Notes: a model not told the origin generated them from the letters alone. Counted from the stretch's first letter, positions 10,418-23,439 are shown. The stretch is DNA of 64,000 bases from Halictus rubicundus (GCF_050948215.1 NC_135149.1:12815001-12879000), one strand, 5' to 3'. Numbers and translations are program-made.

Positions 10418-13400
10418 AAGTGTTTTGGCTCGTTGGGAAAATATGGAGATGTCTCGGAGCGGGGCTTCTTTAGGAATTTCTGTAGAAACTCGCTCCCAGC
10501 TGGTGGAATCGGTGCCCGACTAGCCTGTTCCATTCTTTCGTTCGTTCTGACCCCGCTCGCCGTGAGATCCCGCTCAACCTGCCCGCCGGGCGAAATTCTA
10601 ATGGAGGACTCAATCACGGAAGAAAAGACGCCCTCGTGGAAAGGCAGATCGCGATTGATTTCTGTGAAGCGCGCCCCGAGGCGTCACAGCGAACGTGAAC
10701 GCCCCGTGCAAAACGTTGATTTTTCGACAGAAACAATTGCTTGGTCAGAGTACCCAGACATCGCGTATTTCCTGCCTAGCGTTCGTACCTGGTGGTTGAA
10801 TTTCAAGTTCCATTTCATGGAAACGAAGCTGAGGGACAATGTTTTTGTTACGTTTATCGTGTTATAAACGCATAAAGACCCGCAGTCTAGTTATTACAGT
10901 GCTAGATTGCAAACCTAGATGCTCCCGAGACGATGGAAAGACGGCGTTTCAGAGGGTCGCTGCGATGTTATCGACCTGTGCCGCTAAGGAATCGCCTGTC
11001 GATGCCTCAAAGTATCGACTGGGTACGGTATCGATACTCTCGGCATTAGCAGGAGGCTGCCACGCGTTAACATCGGTCTCGCGTACACGCGATTAGCGTG
11101 TAGCGTGTACCAGCTGCTCGTACCTCTAAGAGCCTACCTGCTCGATCGTACTCGGCAGGGGGTCCGGAGAACCATAATTCCACCTTCACCGTCCTCCAGC
11201 GTCATTAAGAGACGCGTGTTGTGCGTTAGACACCGGCTACTACCGGGCCAGGCTCTTGCCGGACTATGATCGCGACGAGTTCCCCTTATCTCCGCACGAT
11301 CGTCTCTACCTGACTTAGCAGATGACACCTCGACATCGGCTCATCCGGTCGAACGTGTCCGTGCTTTTCCCGTGAATCGTTCGTGCGACAACACGGTTAT
11401 CCATGGTGCCCAGTTTCGGTCGTGCTCGACCCCTAAACGAGACAGATGAGTCACTAATGAGAACGAGTCGACAAAAATCGAGACGGAACGAGCAGAGGTG
11501 CCTGGGCTAGAGAGCGGAGAGCTAGTGTGCCTGTTATCTCTGGCCACCGATCGTTTTGGTCATCCGAGGCGCCATCTATCGCTGATTGCGATTAATTAGC
11601 CGCAGCCTCGAGCCATAGAGGACAAGCAATCTCTCATCGGCGTCTCCCTATCGTCTCTCATCGTCGATTTACGACGTCATCGTTACGCCAGACACGAATT
11701 GATTCGGGGAAACAGCAATCGCTGCGGTTCATCTTGGACGAGGATTGCCGGCGATAATATTGGCAGGGTGTAAAATTATTATACGCAGAAACCTGATGCC
11801 CGGCCACGTTCCATACCGACGAACCCCTGCCCGTGCATGTCCAATTAATTCAATGAGTGAATCAGTCCCCCACTCCGTCGAGACCGACTCGCCATGTAAC
11901 GTTTTAATGATGCGCCCCGTCTAGGCCAGATGACTCTCGATGCTTATCTACCCTCTTCGCCACCAGCAGACACGCCCCTGCACCCGATCCCCCCGACATC
12001 GAGCACGTGCCGCCGAGGAAAAAAGCATATGCGACGACGAGTAACCCGATTGCTCATTACCCCGGTGTCAACGAATGACTCTTCCGGGCGCGATGTTAAC
12101 CATCGTGCGTCGCGATACGTCGTTCATTAGGGAGGAACGTGACCTCTGCCGGCGGACACCTGTTATCCTCGAACCGCCGAGGGTCAACTTTTCAATTCGC
12201 CATTTGCGATAGCGGCGGCTGTTCTCACCTTTCCGAAACAATGTCGAATTTCCAAAAATTGCCTTCCCATTATCAACACCTTGCAATTTATTCGATTCCA
12301 GTGAAAAAATATGTCCGTGCCTGTTCGTTTCGAAGATCGATCAGGATCGACAGTCATGGATTTCGTGGTCGCAGATGACGACGCGCGTCCTCGCAGCAAA
12401 GCCGGCAGCCTTTGAGCTCCGCTCGATCCTCGATCCCGAGGGTGGGCGTACTAGAAACATCGTTTCACGAGATTATGAGCACGCCCGTTATACTGTAGCG
12501 CGAAGAAAGTGGAAAGAGAGAAGCCCGCCGCCGAGGAGCGAGAAAGAGAAAGCCCGATAGGTTGGCCGACACGCACGTGGTGCGGCTCGCCTGGCGGAAT
12601 ACGTATTACCTCGGGGTGTCGGAATTATTGCCCCGTGGGCCGTGGCCGGGGCCCGCAAATGGGACAGGTTGTTTCGCGTTGGTGGAAACGGCCGATAAAT
12701 CGCGGAAATTAAATCGACGCCATCGGCTGTCGATAGCAGTCCCGCGGGGACGACGTATGATGCTCGCCGGCCACAAAGAAACTTGGATCTCTACCTGTTG
12801 GCCAGGCACGCGGCTATCAGGATGCACACCGATCCTGGATCTCGAAGGAGATCGCGTACGTCAGCTCCGGGGTAGACGGGTGGTATCGATACGTATTTCT
12901 GCACCTTCCCGAGTGCTAAATTGTCGTGGCCGGTGAATCGAAATGTCCGGGCGATACCCTCGCCTCAGCGTCGCAAGAGCTTGAGGACTCAATTTACAAT
13001 TCGACCGGCTTCTACGAAACGCCTGTTGCTGTCGCTCGAGCCTACTTATCGTCCCCTTGGACCTCTCGGTAATACATTGTCAAGGAGGTAACGAGCGGGT
13101 CGATGATGTTTCCATCGCGGGAGGACGCAACGCGTTCTGTTAGCCTAACCTCTGGTGCTAGAACCGGTGGCCGGGAGATCCCATCGTTGGTGGAAGGGTA
13201 TATACACCGGGCATAGCGTGCGGAGTAAATGTTCCAATCGTCGTCGTGCCCTGTCCACAAATTATTCCTCGTGTTCAGCACGATGCGCAGCACGAGCTGG
13301 TCCACACATACAGCCCCGGCGAAGCGAGTGCAGCAACACGGGACAGCGGCGGGTTCGGGTTTGGGTTCGGGTAGAAGAGAAGAGAACGGCGCCGAGAAGC

Positions 13401-14056
13401 GGGTTGAGGGGCCGAGAGTAGTATGCAGCGACTCTTCCACTCATTCCGAGAACCGGAGGTATCGCGTCTTGGACTTTGCCGGCGCAGAGAGTCCGGGCGT
13501 CCCGTATGCCACGATCGACCTAGCCGGACTCGATCAAGGGACCGTGGCTGCTGCCCGTGGATTCGAACGTAAAGGACACGTAAGGCCAGCAAAGAAAGAA
13601 AAGAACCCGGGGATCGGAGAAGAAAGGATGAAGAAAGGAGGATGAACCGAGCCGTTGACTGAAAGAGAAAACGAGAGAACAGGAGACAGAGGACGAGGAA
13701 GAAGGGGATGTGCCGGAGGACTGCTGCACCACGTGTGTCCAAGTTGCCTCGTTTCGTTTCGCTCCGCTTCGGGTAGAGGCAGTCAAGGTGCTCTCGTTTG
13801 TTCCTCGTTTCGAGTCGTGTCGTCGTTCGCGTCGTCAGGAGCTCGTGCAAGCCGGCCACGCTCTCCTATCTCTCATCTACCGTCCACCTGTATTCCCCGT
13901 ATTGTCAGCACGTGGAATTCCGTAGAAATTAACGATTGACCCCCGCGAGAGCCTCGTCCTTATCTGACTCGCTCGATCATCCTATAGAACGCGGCTCCTC
14001 CGTGGCTCTCTGGACTGAGGCTCGGGCTCAAGCTCAAGCTGCAAGCCCGTTCAGGC
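10418..14056. other. Long GC-rich anonymous stretch
   Basis: Many short overlapping frames on both strands (for example 10433-10867 plus, 13229-13645 plus, 13275-13859 minus) with no recognisable domain. A purine-rich tract at 13590-13710 (GAAAG/GGAGA) makes a Lys/Glu/Arg-rich frame on plus and a Leu/Phe/Ser frame on minus. No RNA genes or transposon ends were recognised. Confidence 0.4.
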
Positions 14057-14122
14057 CTCTTCTTCTTCTTCTACTTCTTCTTCGTCTTCTTCTTCTTCTT
14101 CTTCTTCTTCTTCTTCTTCTTC
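14057..14122 (+). repeat. (CTT)n microsatellite
   Basis: TCT/CTT trinucleotide array of about 66 bp with single-base interruptions (CTA, CGT). It produces a poly-Leu frame on plus that is not a gene. Confidence 0.93.
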
Positions 14123-15410
14123 CGAGTTGCTCTCCTCCGCTCTGCTGCTATTCACCGCTGGCGATCGTAGATATTATAGAGAACGGCCAGCCTGAACGTG
14201 ACGGTAGAATGGGATTTGAATAAGTATATCGTTGCTTGACGCGCTCCGGGCCTCAAGACATAATGGCGGTGCCGCCGCGCCGTTTAATCTTGTCGATTAA
14301 TTACGCGCCGGCTTTCATTCCGCTTAGCGCGCGGCCTTGGATCATCTTTTAACCTAACATACTCCTACACCGATGACGGAGAAATAACTGGCGATTTCCA
14401 GCGACGTGTCGTTCGAAATACGACTCGAGTTATTGGGGATATTAATTGCAAGGTTGCTCCATTGCTCCGACCCCTTTCGATTTTAATGAGAAATCTCATG
14501 AAAAATGCCTCGGCGAAATTATTAAAAGAAGAACAAATCACTGACTGATTCCTGTTCCTCACAACGGATGCAGATCATTTCTATAGGAAGAAGATGGTCG
14601 TCCTGCTGAGCAATTAAAAATCGCTTGAACGGTCCAAATTCATTTCAAATTCCGACATCCTGTAAACGAGCACCAAGTTGAAACCATTCTTGAAGCCTGG
14701 ATCTTCGGATTCTTTCGCTGGCCGGGCACAATACCGTCGGCCAAATTTATGAAGCAACGGAGGTCCGCGCCGGTAGCCCACGCGCAGCTGCTTACAAATT
14801 CGAATAACGCGCCGAGCTTCTTCGATTAAAAACGTAATCCCTTATCAAAGGTCGTATCGTCGATACCCTTCGAATCAGCGTTCACCGCGTCCTCGAAGCA
14901 CGCGTTACGAAGCTTGATCTTCGACGCCGGTCGATTTTATGCGTCGTGTTGCGGACCGCGGCCCGGTCGTTCCGCAGAGAAATTCGAATCGCGGCGGTTT
15001 TTACTGCGGCGCCCGTTGCCTCGACAATCGCCTGCAACATTGCTGCCAAACTTATCTCGATGCATGAGGCACCGAGAGGAATCGGTCTGCCGAAGGAGCC
15101 TGAAGGAAAGAGGACGAAGTGGACGACGAGAAGGATGAAGAAGAAGGAGGAGGGAAACGAGCGAGGGAAGTCGCCCTTCTGTTTAGCATTCGCGATGATA
15201 TCTGGATGGAGTCCGGAGTGGGCTTAACGGGCTGTCGCTCGATATGGGCGCGGTCGCCTCTTCGGGGTTACGACTTCGTCGTCCTCGCCGGTACAAATCG
15301 TGTGGTGGCTCTTCCCTGACTGCCTCTCGGCCCACGTACGGCAAACAGGTGCTTTTTTCGAACCGATCCGCTCGCTGGTTTCGGTGGTGATCGAATCTCC
15401 CTGCTCTCCT

Positions 15411-15417
<7 letters not shown>
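14123..15417. other. Anonymous sequence, no supported gene
   Basis: Open frames at 14914-15319 on the plus strand change register without a shared product. A GA-rich tract at 15110-15170 creates a Lys/Glu-rich segment. Nothing recognised. Confidence 0.4.

Positions 15418-15465
<48 letters not shown>
15418..15465 (+). repeat. (CT)n microsatellite
   Basis: Pure CT/TC array of about 48 bp, CT on the plus strand. It generates poly Arg-Glu frames on the minus strand. Confidence 0.97.
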
Positions 15466-15468
<3 letters not shown>

Positions 15469-15750
15469 CTGCTTAGATGCCAATTCCTCGTTCGTTGACC
15501 ACGAGATTCGGAACTCGTTCTTCCACCGATACCAGTTACCCAAACTAGCGATCGGGTTCGATGTGGCTCACAATCAGAGAAAATAATCAAGACTGCTCGT
15601 GAGTCAGTTCTTCCATTTTTGAGATTAGCAGCAACAAAACTCGCAATTCACGTCGATTATCTGAATTTCACGCGTTAAAGATACAGAAACCTGTTGGCTC
15701 ACACTCTAAGAATGTCAAACTACTTGCACAACTACAGTGTTTACACGATA

Positions 15751-15937
15751 TACAATGATTTCTCTATATATGTCGCCAAGGCCTGGATGATAAACGTCGC
15801 GGAATTATTCCCACTACCGCGGAGTATACCCCGTGAGGGACCACGAAGCTCGAGAGGTCTCGGACGAGTACGTCTCCTGGACGATACACGACACTGGCTA
15901 GACCCGTGTTGTTGACAAATATCGGGAATTCACTGTA
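15751..15937 (+). mobile_element. TA-flanked MITE, abundant family, copy 2
   Basis: Starts TACAATGATTTCTC (one mismatch from the family end) and finishes with CACTGTA at 15937. It has the family core, including CCGCGGAGTATACCCC, and lacks the internal GCCGAGGAGTGT segment. It is directly abutted by a second copy in the opposite orientation. Confidence 0.85.
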
Positions 15938-16090
15938 TGTCCAAACCACGGGTCTATCCAGAGACATATATCGGCCAGGAGATACTATTCTTTGATCGTG
16001 GCCCCTCACAGGGTATACCTCGCGGCAGTGGAGATAGTTCAGGGACTTTTATCGGCTAGGCATTTGGGTCATATATAGAGTAAACACTGT
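15938..16090 (-). mobile_element. TA-flanked MITE, abundant family, copy 3 (inverted, diverged)
   Basis: Read on the minus strand it starts near GCACAGTGTTTACTCTATAT and contains the core CCTCACAGGGTATACCTCGC (as written on plus). The distal end is degraded (ACATATATCGGCCAGG). The abutment suggests insertion of one copy at the TA end of the other, or a head-to-head duplication. Confidence 0.7.
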
Positions 16091-18225
16091 GCAGCGAAAA
16101 TAATCAGCTCCGTGTCTCTCGGACGACTTAAATAAGAAATTTGTTAGAATTTAAATAGTGTAGAGCGATTAACGATACCATTAGATAATTCTTTCGTTAA
16201 AATTCGTTCCGTTTCGGATAGCGCTACCGAAACGATTCTACTTCGACTTTCACGTCGTCATTCTGGTACGTGCAAGTGGTTTCCACCCAGGGGATCAGGC
16301 CTGCGCGTGATATCTGTTTCCCAAGATACACCTGGTTGATAAAGCTGCGAAAACACAAGGTTCGCGGGCCTGTTACATTTTAGAACGAGATGCAACGTGT
16401 CCGTTGTCATCGCGACGTCTTGCTCCGCGAATGCCGCTGGAGTGACGCAGTTCTTCTTCTCTCCGGTGTCCCTTTCGAACATGGCAACGTGTGCTCGATT
16501 ATACGGTGCATCCATCCAGGGCTTGTCACTCGTGTTGCCTTTTATAATCTCAAAGAAACTTAAGTGAAACATAGAAAATTGAAAAAAGAGAAATACGATT
16601 ATATTATTGAGGGGATGAACGTGTTTTCGGGAGATGAAGGATTTTTTCTGTAAATGCATAAAATCCGCAATGCATTGTTTAACGTGACGAACCAAGCGTT
16701 TCTTACATTCACAGCAGAATAGAACTCTTTGGGAAATGTAAATGGATGGGGAAGAGGCGGGAAGGCGTATTGGTCCGAAAGGGCGATTTCGAAAATGAAA
16801 GCGAAATCTGGTGAAATCCGCAGAAACGGATCGCGTAGCTCGCTACCACCTGCACGGGCATTTTTATGTCGCGACGTGGGTGGACGAGGAAAGAAACGCG
16901 CGTCTCTTTGTTGCGAAGCGAAACGTAGGCGGTCGTATAGGTCGCGCCAGGTTCCCTCTGTACCCTACCATCTCGTCGTAACCGTGGCCGAATACCACAA
17001 ACGTAGAATATCGTATGTATTATAATACACACACACACACACACACACATACAGCACGAATAAAATAATTTTTAATAACCCAAGGAATTTACTGGTGATG
17101 TCACCCGATGCGATATTCTCGGGAACGAACGGCCTTGATACTTTGACCGTACTTCTTTTTATGAATCGATAAAAATCGGAGGAATTCACATATCAATCTT
17201 TTCGTAAAATATTCAATTAGCGAGTCAAATATTCAGCCGGTTAAGAACGCACGGCTAAAATTAACATCTGCGGTGGACATCCGTTGAAGTGGGAATGCTT
17301 GCTTGCCGTAATTTGCGGATGTTACTTGTTATCTTCCGAGCCATCGAATCCTTTACATTTCTGAGAAGCCTTTCCAATTCCGATAGGGTTTCAGAGTTGA
17401 CCTACGATATTCTTCGAGGAGTACATAAGTTTACACAAAAATTGCATGAAGGGTTTGAAAAAGTATACAAAAATCTTTTCTCGCTTGCCGAGTTGAAATT
17501 CGCGACAAATGTTCTGCTCGCTTGAATAATTTCTAAAGTCGCACGACGGTGAAAAAGAAGGATTAGAAGACCTTTCCTGATTTGTTGAGTCAGAGTGTAA
17601 TTCTATTCGCTGGAGAGCGATCGCCAAGATAACGAACGCGCACGTGGCCACGTAGAACCGAGGCGTTCCAATCATCACCTTAGAACAATATTCCATCCCG
17701 ATGGCGAGAACACGGCCCGCGTAAAATGAGAACACATCTCGGGTTCCAGCAAACAGATGATACGCGACTAAATAATGGCTGCACGAGCTGTTGACTGCGT
17801 AACGTGGGCGTGATTAAGGCTCGTGGCAAACGAACCGTTTATTTTCACCGTCCATCTAGACTTTTTCTTTCGGCATCTCCGCACCTTTCCGGTGTAGTTA
17901 CACACAGGAAGTAGGCCGGGAGGGAAGAGGCGACGATCGTGAACGCGCGACGAGGATATTACAAGTAGGTGTCTCATACGTGGGCAAGTCAGGAAACGAG
18001 GGCACTCGAGGATATCAAGAAGAGAGAAAGAGAGGAAGCAACAAAGAGACAGAGAAAGAGGGAAAGAGAGGGAGATCCCCCCTTTATATTAATAGGGACA
18101 ATCGAGCGTCTGTCACGGGACAATAGCCAGGACTACGCCCAGAATCGGGCTCGTAGGATCCGTGCCATGACGCGGGCTTCATACGGTTCATACGTATACA
18201 CCGATGACCGCGTTATTTCTACAGG
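16091..18225. other. Anonymous stretch with two weak exon-like frames
   Basis: Minus strand 16258-16560 (frame open to 16695) has codons with fairly high third-position GC, and a CAG|GTGTAT donor-like site occurs inside it. Minus strand 17391-17813 is open for about 140 codons without an initial ATG; its first 60 residues include a hydrophobic segment (VATCAFVILAIAL), but the rest is AT-rich and low in coding character. Neither matches a family I recognise. Open stretches of this length are expected by chance in 64 kb. Confidence 0.25.
17026..17049 (+). repeat. (AC)n microsatellite
   Basis: Twelve uninterrupted AC units. They give a Cys-Val run on the minus strand that is not part of a gene. 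Confidence 0.95.
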
Positions 18226-18790
18226 TCAGTAGAGGTGTGTAAACCCGAAATACCCGGGTCGGCCAGGGTCCAGGATTTTTTTCCGCACGAATTGGGTCCA
18301 TGAAAATTTCGGAATTCCCGAAAATTCTGAACGTCGTGAAGTCACGTTATTTCTAGAGGTTAATCAGTAGAGATGCGTCAGCGTTTGGAAATCTCGGGTC
18401 AGGCCGGGTCTAGAATTTTTTCCACACGAATTGAGTCCATGAAAATTTCGGAATTCTCGAGGATATTCCCGAAAATTCTGAACGTCGTGAAGTCACGTTA
18501 TTTCTCGAAGTTGATCACTAGATGTGCCATAACCCGAAAAACTCGGGTCGGGCCGGGTGCAGAATTTTTTTCCACACGAACTGGTTCCAAGAAAATTTTA
18601 GGATTGTCAAATATGCGGGGATTCCCGAAAATAGTTCTGAACTCGCGGACTCTTGAAGCTCTCTTGAACAGACGACCCGTGACCGCCTTTAGAGGTGTGC
18701 CAGAACCCATCCCGATCCTAAAAAAATTCTCTGTCCGTCCCGACCATCGGGTACTTAACATTTTCGCGATCTCGTACGCTTCTAGTGGCC
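18226..18790 (+). repeat. Degenerate tandem repeat, unit about 140-150 bp
   Basis: Three clear units start at 18226, 18364 and 18514 with TCAGTAGAGGTGTG-like strings. Each continues with AACCCGAAA-ACTCGGGTCGG and then a TTTTTTCC(G/A)CACGAA block, and the first two end GAACGTCGTGAAGTCACG. A fourth degraded unit begins near 18690 (AGAGGTGTGCCAGAACCC). Each unit contains a short inverted pair, CCCGA(N)nTCGGG. The overlapping open frames change with the unit length, so no protein is inferred. Confidence 0.85.
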
Positions 18791-19293
18791 AGGGGTCGTG
18801 AGTTGACGATCCTAGTTTGCTACGTGCATCACGGTAGCCGTACACGTGTCTCGCGGCACTTTGACCTCTCCGGACACCTCTATGCAGCGTCGCAGAAAGG
18901 GCATGCGGTGCATCCACCGTGCAAGCTGGCGAAGTTCGCGCTCGTGCCACGAGCCCGTGACAACGGGCACACCTACGAACCAAATACGCGGCTTCCTTTT
19001 CTTGCATTGTCACCCTGCATATTCAGCGAGCTTCCTTCAGGGAAGACGACCGACCAGTCACGCGGAGAACGAACCGAAGATTGATCGAGCTGGACACTGT
19101 TGGCTAACCAGAACCAGGGACCAACAGACGATGGCAAATATCAGGCTCATTTTACTTTTTAAATTTAAATTTTTTATCGTTGCAATATTTACCATCGTTT
19201 TCGCTAACATCCTCCTATCGATCAACTTGCTGATTCTCGCAGAAAAATTCGAACGATTTTTCTAGGAACACATTATGTACCACTGACAGTCTC
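18791..19293. other. Anonymous sequence
   Basis: Frames at 18785-19265 on plus are open but carry no recognisable domain; the last 40 residues of one are hydrophobic because the DNA becomes AT-rich. Nothing else recognised. Confidence 0.4.
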
Positions 19294-19539
19294 TTAACCC
19301 TTAGCACTCGAATGGCGACTGTAAGGCGCCACTAAAAATTGCTGTATTATTATTCAAAATATTTTTTACATTATTAAATTTCTTTGTGTTTAAAAAATTA
19401 CTAAACATTTCAGTATTGTACGAGTGAATCGCACCATTTTCGTATGCATAACACGAAAAAATACATAGGAGGGAAATATTCTAGGTCGAAAGAAATGTTT
19501 CGTTTTGGAGTTAAAATAGCTTCGAGTGCAAAGGGTTAA
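19294..19539. mobile_element. TTAA-flanked MITE (CCCTT end family)
   Basis: TTAA at 19294-19297 and 19536-19539. Left end CCCTTAGCACTCGAA; right end read inward CCCTTTGCACTCGAA. A subterminal hairpin TGGCG-(9)-CGCCA lies at 19313-19331. The right end, read inward, is closely similar for about 40 bp to the orphan end at 35846, and its inverse recurs at about 62258. The 238 bp interior is AT-rich and non-coding. Best explained as a non-autonomous piggyBac-type element. Confidence 0.8.
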
Positions 19540-20653
19540 TGCTGCTATTAACAGTTCCAGCAGTCGCTAAGAGAAATGAAAGCTGATTGAATATTATTTT
19601 ACCTGCTCTCCGATTACGCCGAATACCATGAATCTATAAAATCTTCAATCCAATAAAATTGCCGACAGAGGATCGATAATTGAAAAAGGGAAATTGAATG
19701 AAATGAAAAAGCATAAGCACCCTACCGTAACGAATCGCTCACACACGACGTAGAACGCGTTAATTCACAGGATGCCTTTGTCTTCGTTTTCATAGCCTTT
19801 CTCTTGTCGGTGTAAATCTCCACGTTCTAACTGGATATTTAATGTACACAGTGTGCCGAACAATAAGACATTGACTTTAAAATTCGCTGGCGCGAAGGGA
19901 CTTATTTCTCCGAACGCTCACCCCGTATAATAATTCACAGATTAGTCCCTGCGACAAGAAACAGTTACAAATGCACCGGGGATCGTAAAGCATATTGCAG
20001 AAGAGGAAACCCGAGGACGAAAATCAAAAAGAGTGTTACGATCCGCGTGTTGAAGATTTATACGCCTAATAAAGTGCCTGGCGAATGTCGCTAAGGCAGT
20101 GCACAACGCCACAAAAACGTCTCGAACGCGAATGAATCCAATGCGCTTCCGTATCGTTCGGTAATACTGTCTTTTTAGACTAGGATAATCATTCGCGCAT
20201 TCAATCTTGCAGCAACTGTGCTCTGAAACTGCGAAATCTACCATAAATCTCTGAATCGCTAACGAAGAGTCTCTAGTATAGAATCAAACGATGTCCCGAC
20301 GATCAGGGCACCAGAATGTCTGCAAAATTACTTGCAAACGGAACGGAAATCATTCGAGGATATACAGGATGTTCACGCTAACACTAGCCAGCGTTTTGCT
20401 TGCGAATACTAAACATTAGAAAAACGAGGAAAAAGATATACCGTTTTTTACAAGCAATCGTAATTTTATTAGCTGCACTATTTTTTAGAAAAGAAGGCGA
20501 TCTTCAATTTTATAAATGGAATGCTATGTACTTTTTTATATCATACGAAAGCGCGTGCCAAAACGAATTCATTCGTATACGACGATAATGGCCTTCAAGG
20601 TCACACAAGGTCTAAGCTATCATACTAAAGGTACATCAGTTTGAAGCGTCTAT
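19540..20653. other. AT-rich anonymous sequence
   Basis: A minus-strand open frame at 19942-20244 (100 codons) has no recognisable domain. No RNA gene recognised. Confidence 0.4.
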
Positions 20654-20878
20654 TTAACACTAGGTTTACGGGACCTGTCAAGATGACGGATTCTAGTATC
20701 CTTAATTCGCAATTATCGAAATTGCAAAGATGCACGGATGAGAAATTATTCAACAAATTTATTTCTTCGGGTAAATATTGTAAAAGAAATGGCTAAAAAT
20801 TTGTGCAAATACATTCCCGTTATTTTTATAAAGTAATATAGAATAGGCATATTTAGAGCCCCGTAAACCTAGTGTTAA
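20654..20878. mobile_element. TTAA-flanked MITE with perfect 15 bp inverted ends
   Basis: TTAA at 20654-20657 and 20875-20878. Left CACTAGGTTTACGGG equals the inverse of the right end over 15 bp. A small subterminal palindrome (GTCA-N3-TGAC) lies at 20677-20687. The 217 bp interior has no coding capacity. The CACTA start here does not imply CACTA/EnSpm, because the target duplication is TTAA; a piggyBac-type origin is preferred. Confidence 0.82.
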
Positions 20879-22538
20879 AAACGACCTTTAAAAATAATTT
20901 CGATCACAGGCTCGAGAATCTCGTAACCGTTTCGAAAACCTGACAAGAGCCTTCGAATTTTGACGAACGTTAATTGAATTGAAAAACGAGGTGTTTCTGA
21001 AAGTTTCGTGAGGACTCCCGAGGTGCTGAAAGCGTTCGGATGAAAATCACGAATTTTGGCCGGGTGTAGCCGTGTTGGCGAGCACCGTGCGTAACGGCGG
21101 GCCTATAAAGATCTCGCGTAGCACTCGATCAGGATCGGAGAGGCATCGAGGGAGTCGTTGGCTCGGTGTGCGCAACGAGAGCGCATGGCTCATGTCGCGG
21201 CATCTTTGTCGGCAGTGCCGGTTCTTCATCATCGTTTTGCCGATACGAGGGGTCCGGCCGCGGAAACGAGGGAAGCAGAGGGAAGATGATACCGAAGAGT
21301 CGAGCAAGGATGAGGCGAGAGGAGAAGAAAGGCGAGAGGGAGCGAGAGAGACAGGGAGAAGAGAAACCCGATGAGTACTACGTGGTGCTCGCGAGGAAGA
21401 ACAGAGACGGAGAGGTGCGGCGGAGCGAGTCTTTAAGGATCCCGAGAGACGAACCTGCTCTGGGCTCTTGCCGGCCGAATGGTGCTCATATATTAATTAG
21501 TACGAGGAGTCCGAGTTATTATTGGCTCGAAATTAATAGACCCTTCCGCGGATAAATAACCGGGGCCCCCTGCCTCTCCTGAGGTAGCTCTCTCGGTGCT
21601 GTTCCACCTTGCGTCACCGCCGACGGGATAGAAGGAGAGGATCGTTGGATTCCCGGCGCCTCCGAGAAGAGGGGAGCCGAAGGACGTGTTTATTGGCACG
21701 GGCCCCGACGAGTTTCCTTTTGTCGAACAGGTACAAGCAATTAGTTGCGTTCGGATTCGTATTTTATGGCGGGGAATCGCGCGACCCGTCGGCATCGTAC
21801 GATCACGGATATAACGATAAAAGAGCCGTGTCTCCAATAAGGGCGTAATAAAAATGTCCCGCTACAATGTATACAGCCCGTTGATATACACCGACCGTAC
21901 CGAGAAGCCCGTTTCATATTTCGTGGCGCGAGAGCCTAGAGGAAATTATGTGCGGGTATCCCGCGTCGCCATCCGAGATTCAATTCCCCCGATCGGTGAC
22001 GGTCAGTCTAATGATCTTTAATTAACATGTTGCGGCGGCGCTTGGACAGGTTATAATGTGACCCAGCCGCGATCCGATTCGCGTCATCGGGAAGCCGACG
22101 CGGTTCGCATACTCCGAGGAGGTTTTCACCGGCCTCCCGTGTCCCCGGGGATCATTAATCGCCATCAGTCGACGATGCACGAGAGCGAATATCGAATTTC
22201 CTGGCGTGCCCTCGATTCACCGATACCCGGCCATTGTGCCCGCATCGAGATCTACGAGGCGCGAACTCGTCGGAATCATTTATAAAACCATTGTCCGGCC
22301 TGACAAATGCTCCGACGCCGGATATAAATGCGTACCTGCCAACGGAATTTATGTTACTTTTCGTGAAATTCTGTTCGAACGATGAACTCGACAGATTTAG
22401 AGACTTGTAGGTCGAGATGGAGATTAACGGCGGAATTTATATTGCGGTCGGTAGGTAAATCCAGGTTTAATGACGCAGGCTTTTGTTGGGCGAGCTTGCG
22501 CATGGGTGTTTTGATGGAAATGATCCGCTTGGAAGCGG
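20879..22538. other. Anonymous GC-rich sequence
   Basis: A purine-rich tract at 21260-21370 makes Arg/Glu-rich frames. No recognisable gene, RNA or transposon end. Confidence 0.4.
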
Positions 22539-22711
22539 TACAATGATTTCTCTATATATGTCGCCAAAGTCTGGATGCTAAACGTCGCGGAATTATCCCC
22601 ACTACCGCGGGGTATACCTCGTGAGGGGCCGCGAAGCTCGGGTACGTCTTCTGGACGATACACGACACTGACAAGACCCGTGTCGTTGACATATATCGAG
22701 AATTCACAGTA
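22539..22711 (+). mobile_element. TA-flanked MITE, abundant family, copy 4
   Basis: TACAATGATTTCTC at the left; the right end finishes GAATTCACAGTA, one mismatch from the family end. The core contains CCGCGGGGTATACCTC. It lacks the internal GCCGAGGAGTGT segment. Confidence 0.85.
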
Positions 22712-23386
22712 GTTTTACAGGGTTTCTCTTTATTGGTTCTTTTACTGAATATTGGAGCAGGTGTCTTAAGAACTGCATTGTTATTTAATCGTGTGACCCG
22801 CTTGTGACGAGGTTTGCGACCATATCGTGGTGACGTGGACACGTTCTTGGTGGTAAAGTGTTTTGTTTATCTACGCTGACCCGCTTCGTTGGATCGAGCA
22901 TACACGTTATTCTCGTGGAAAATTAGTGCCAGCATCAGGAGCTGCGGTTGGCGCAGGTTCGTCGCAGGTTGCACCGGACCCATCTGCATCGTGCTGCCTG
23001 GCTTGCAGGGTGGTCCCAGCGGCTCGGGATGCAAGAAACGCGCGACACAGGCAACGTGGCTCTCGTCGTACCCCTTCCACGCACCCTGCGGGCCCGTTTG
23101 CATCCCTCTCGAGCAAACATCACGGCCGCCTAACAAATGGCCGACAGATTAGAACTAGAAAACGGTACGCGCAGCGGCGTCGTTGTACTACCCCGTGAGA
23201 GAGGCCGCTGGCGTCGGTGCCTTTCATGAAACTGGATCCGGAGGGGGGCCTCGCCCCTCCCACGCTGTGCAACCAGCCAAGATAACAGGGCAATAATTCA
23301 AGAACTTCACGATACTGGGACACGCGCGGGACTCCTCACCGTGAAAGATTAGTCACGGATACGTATGCTACGCTTCTCTTCCGCCG

Positions 23387-23439
<53 letters not shown>

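Noticed and set aside
13229..13859. Overlapping long frames on both strands
   Set aside because: GC-rich and purine-biased DNA has few stop codons; no domain, splice signal or consistent codon bias was found.
17391..17813. Membrane protein or chemoreceptor exon on the minus strand
   Set aside because: Only one hydrophobic segment is visible, the second half is AT-rich, and the frame length is within chance expectation.
20654..20878. CACTA (EnSpm) transposon, because the ends start CACTA
   Set aside because: The target duplication is TTAA, not 3 bp, and other TTAA elements here share the layout.
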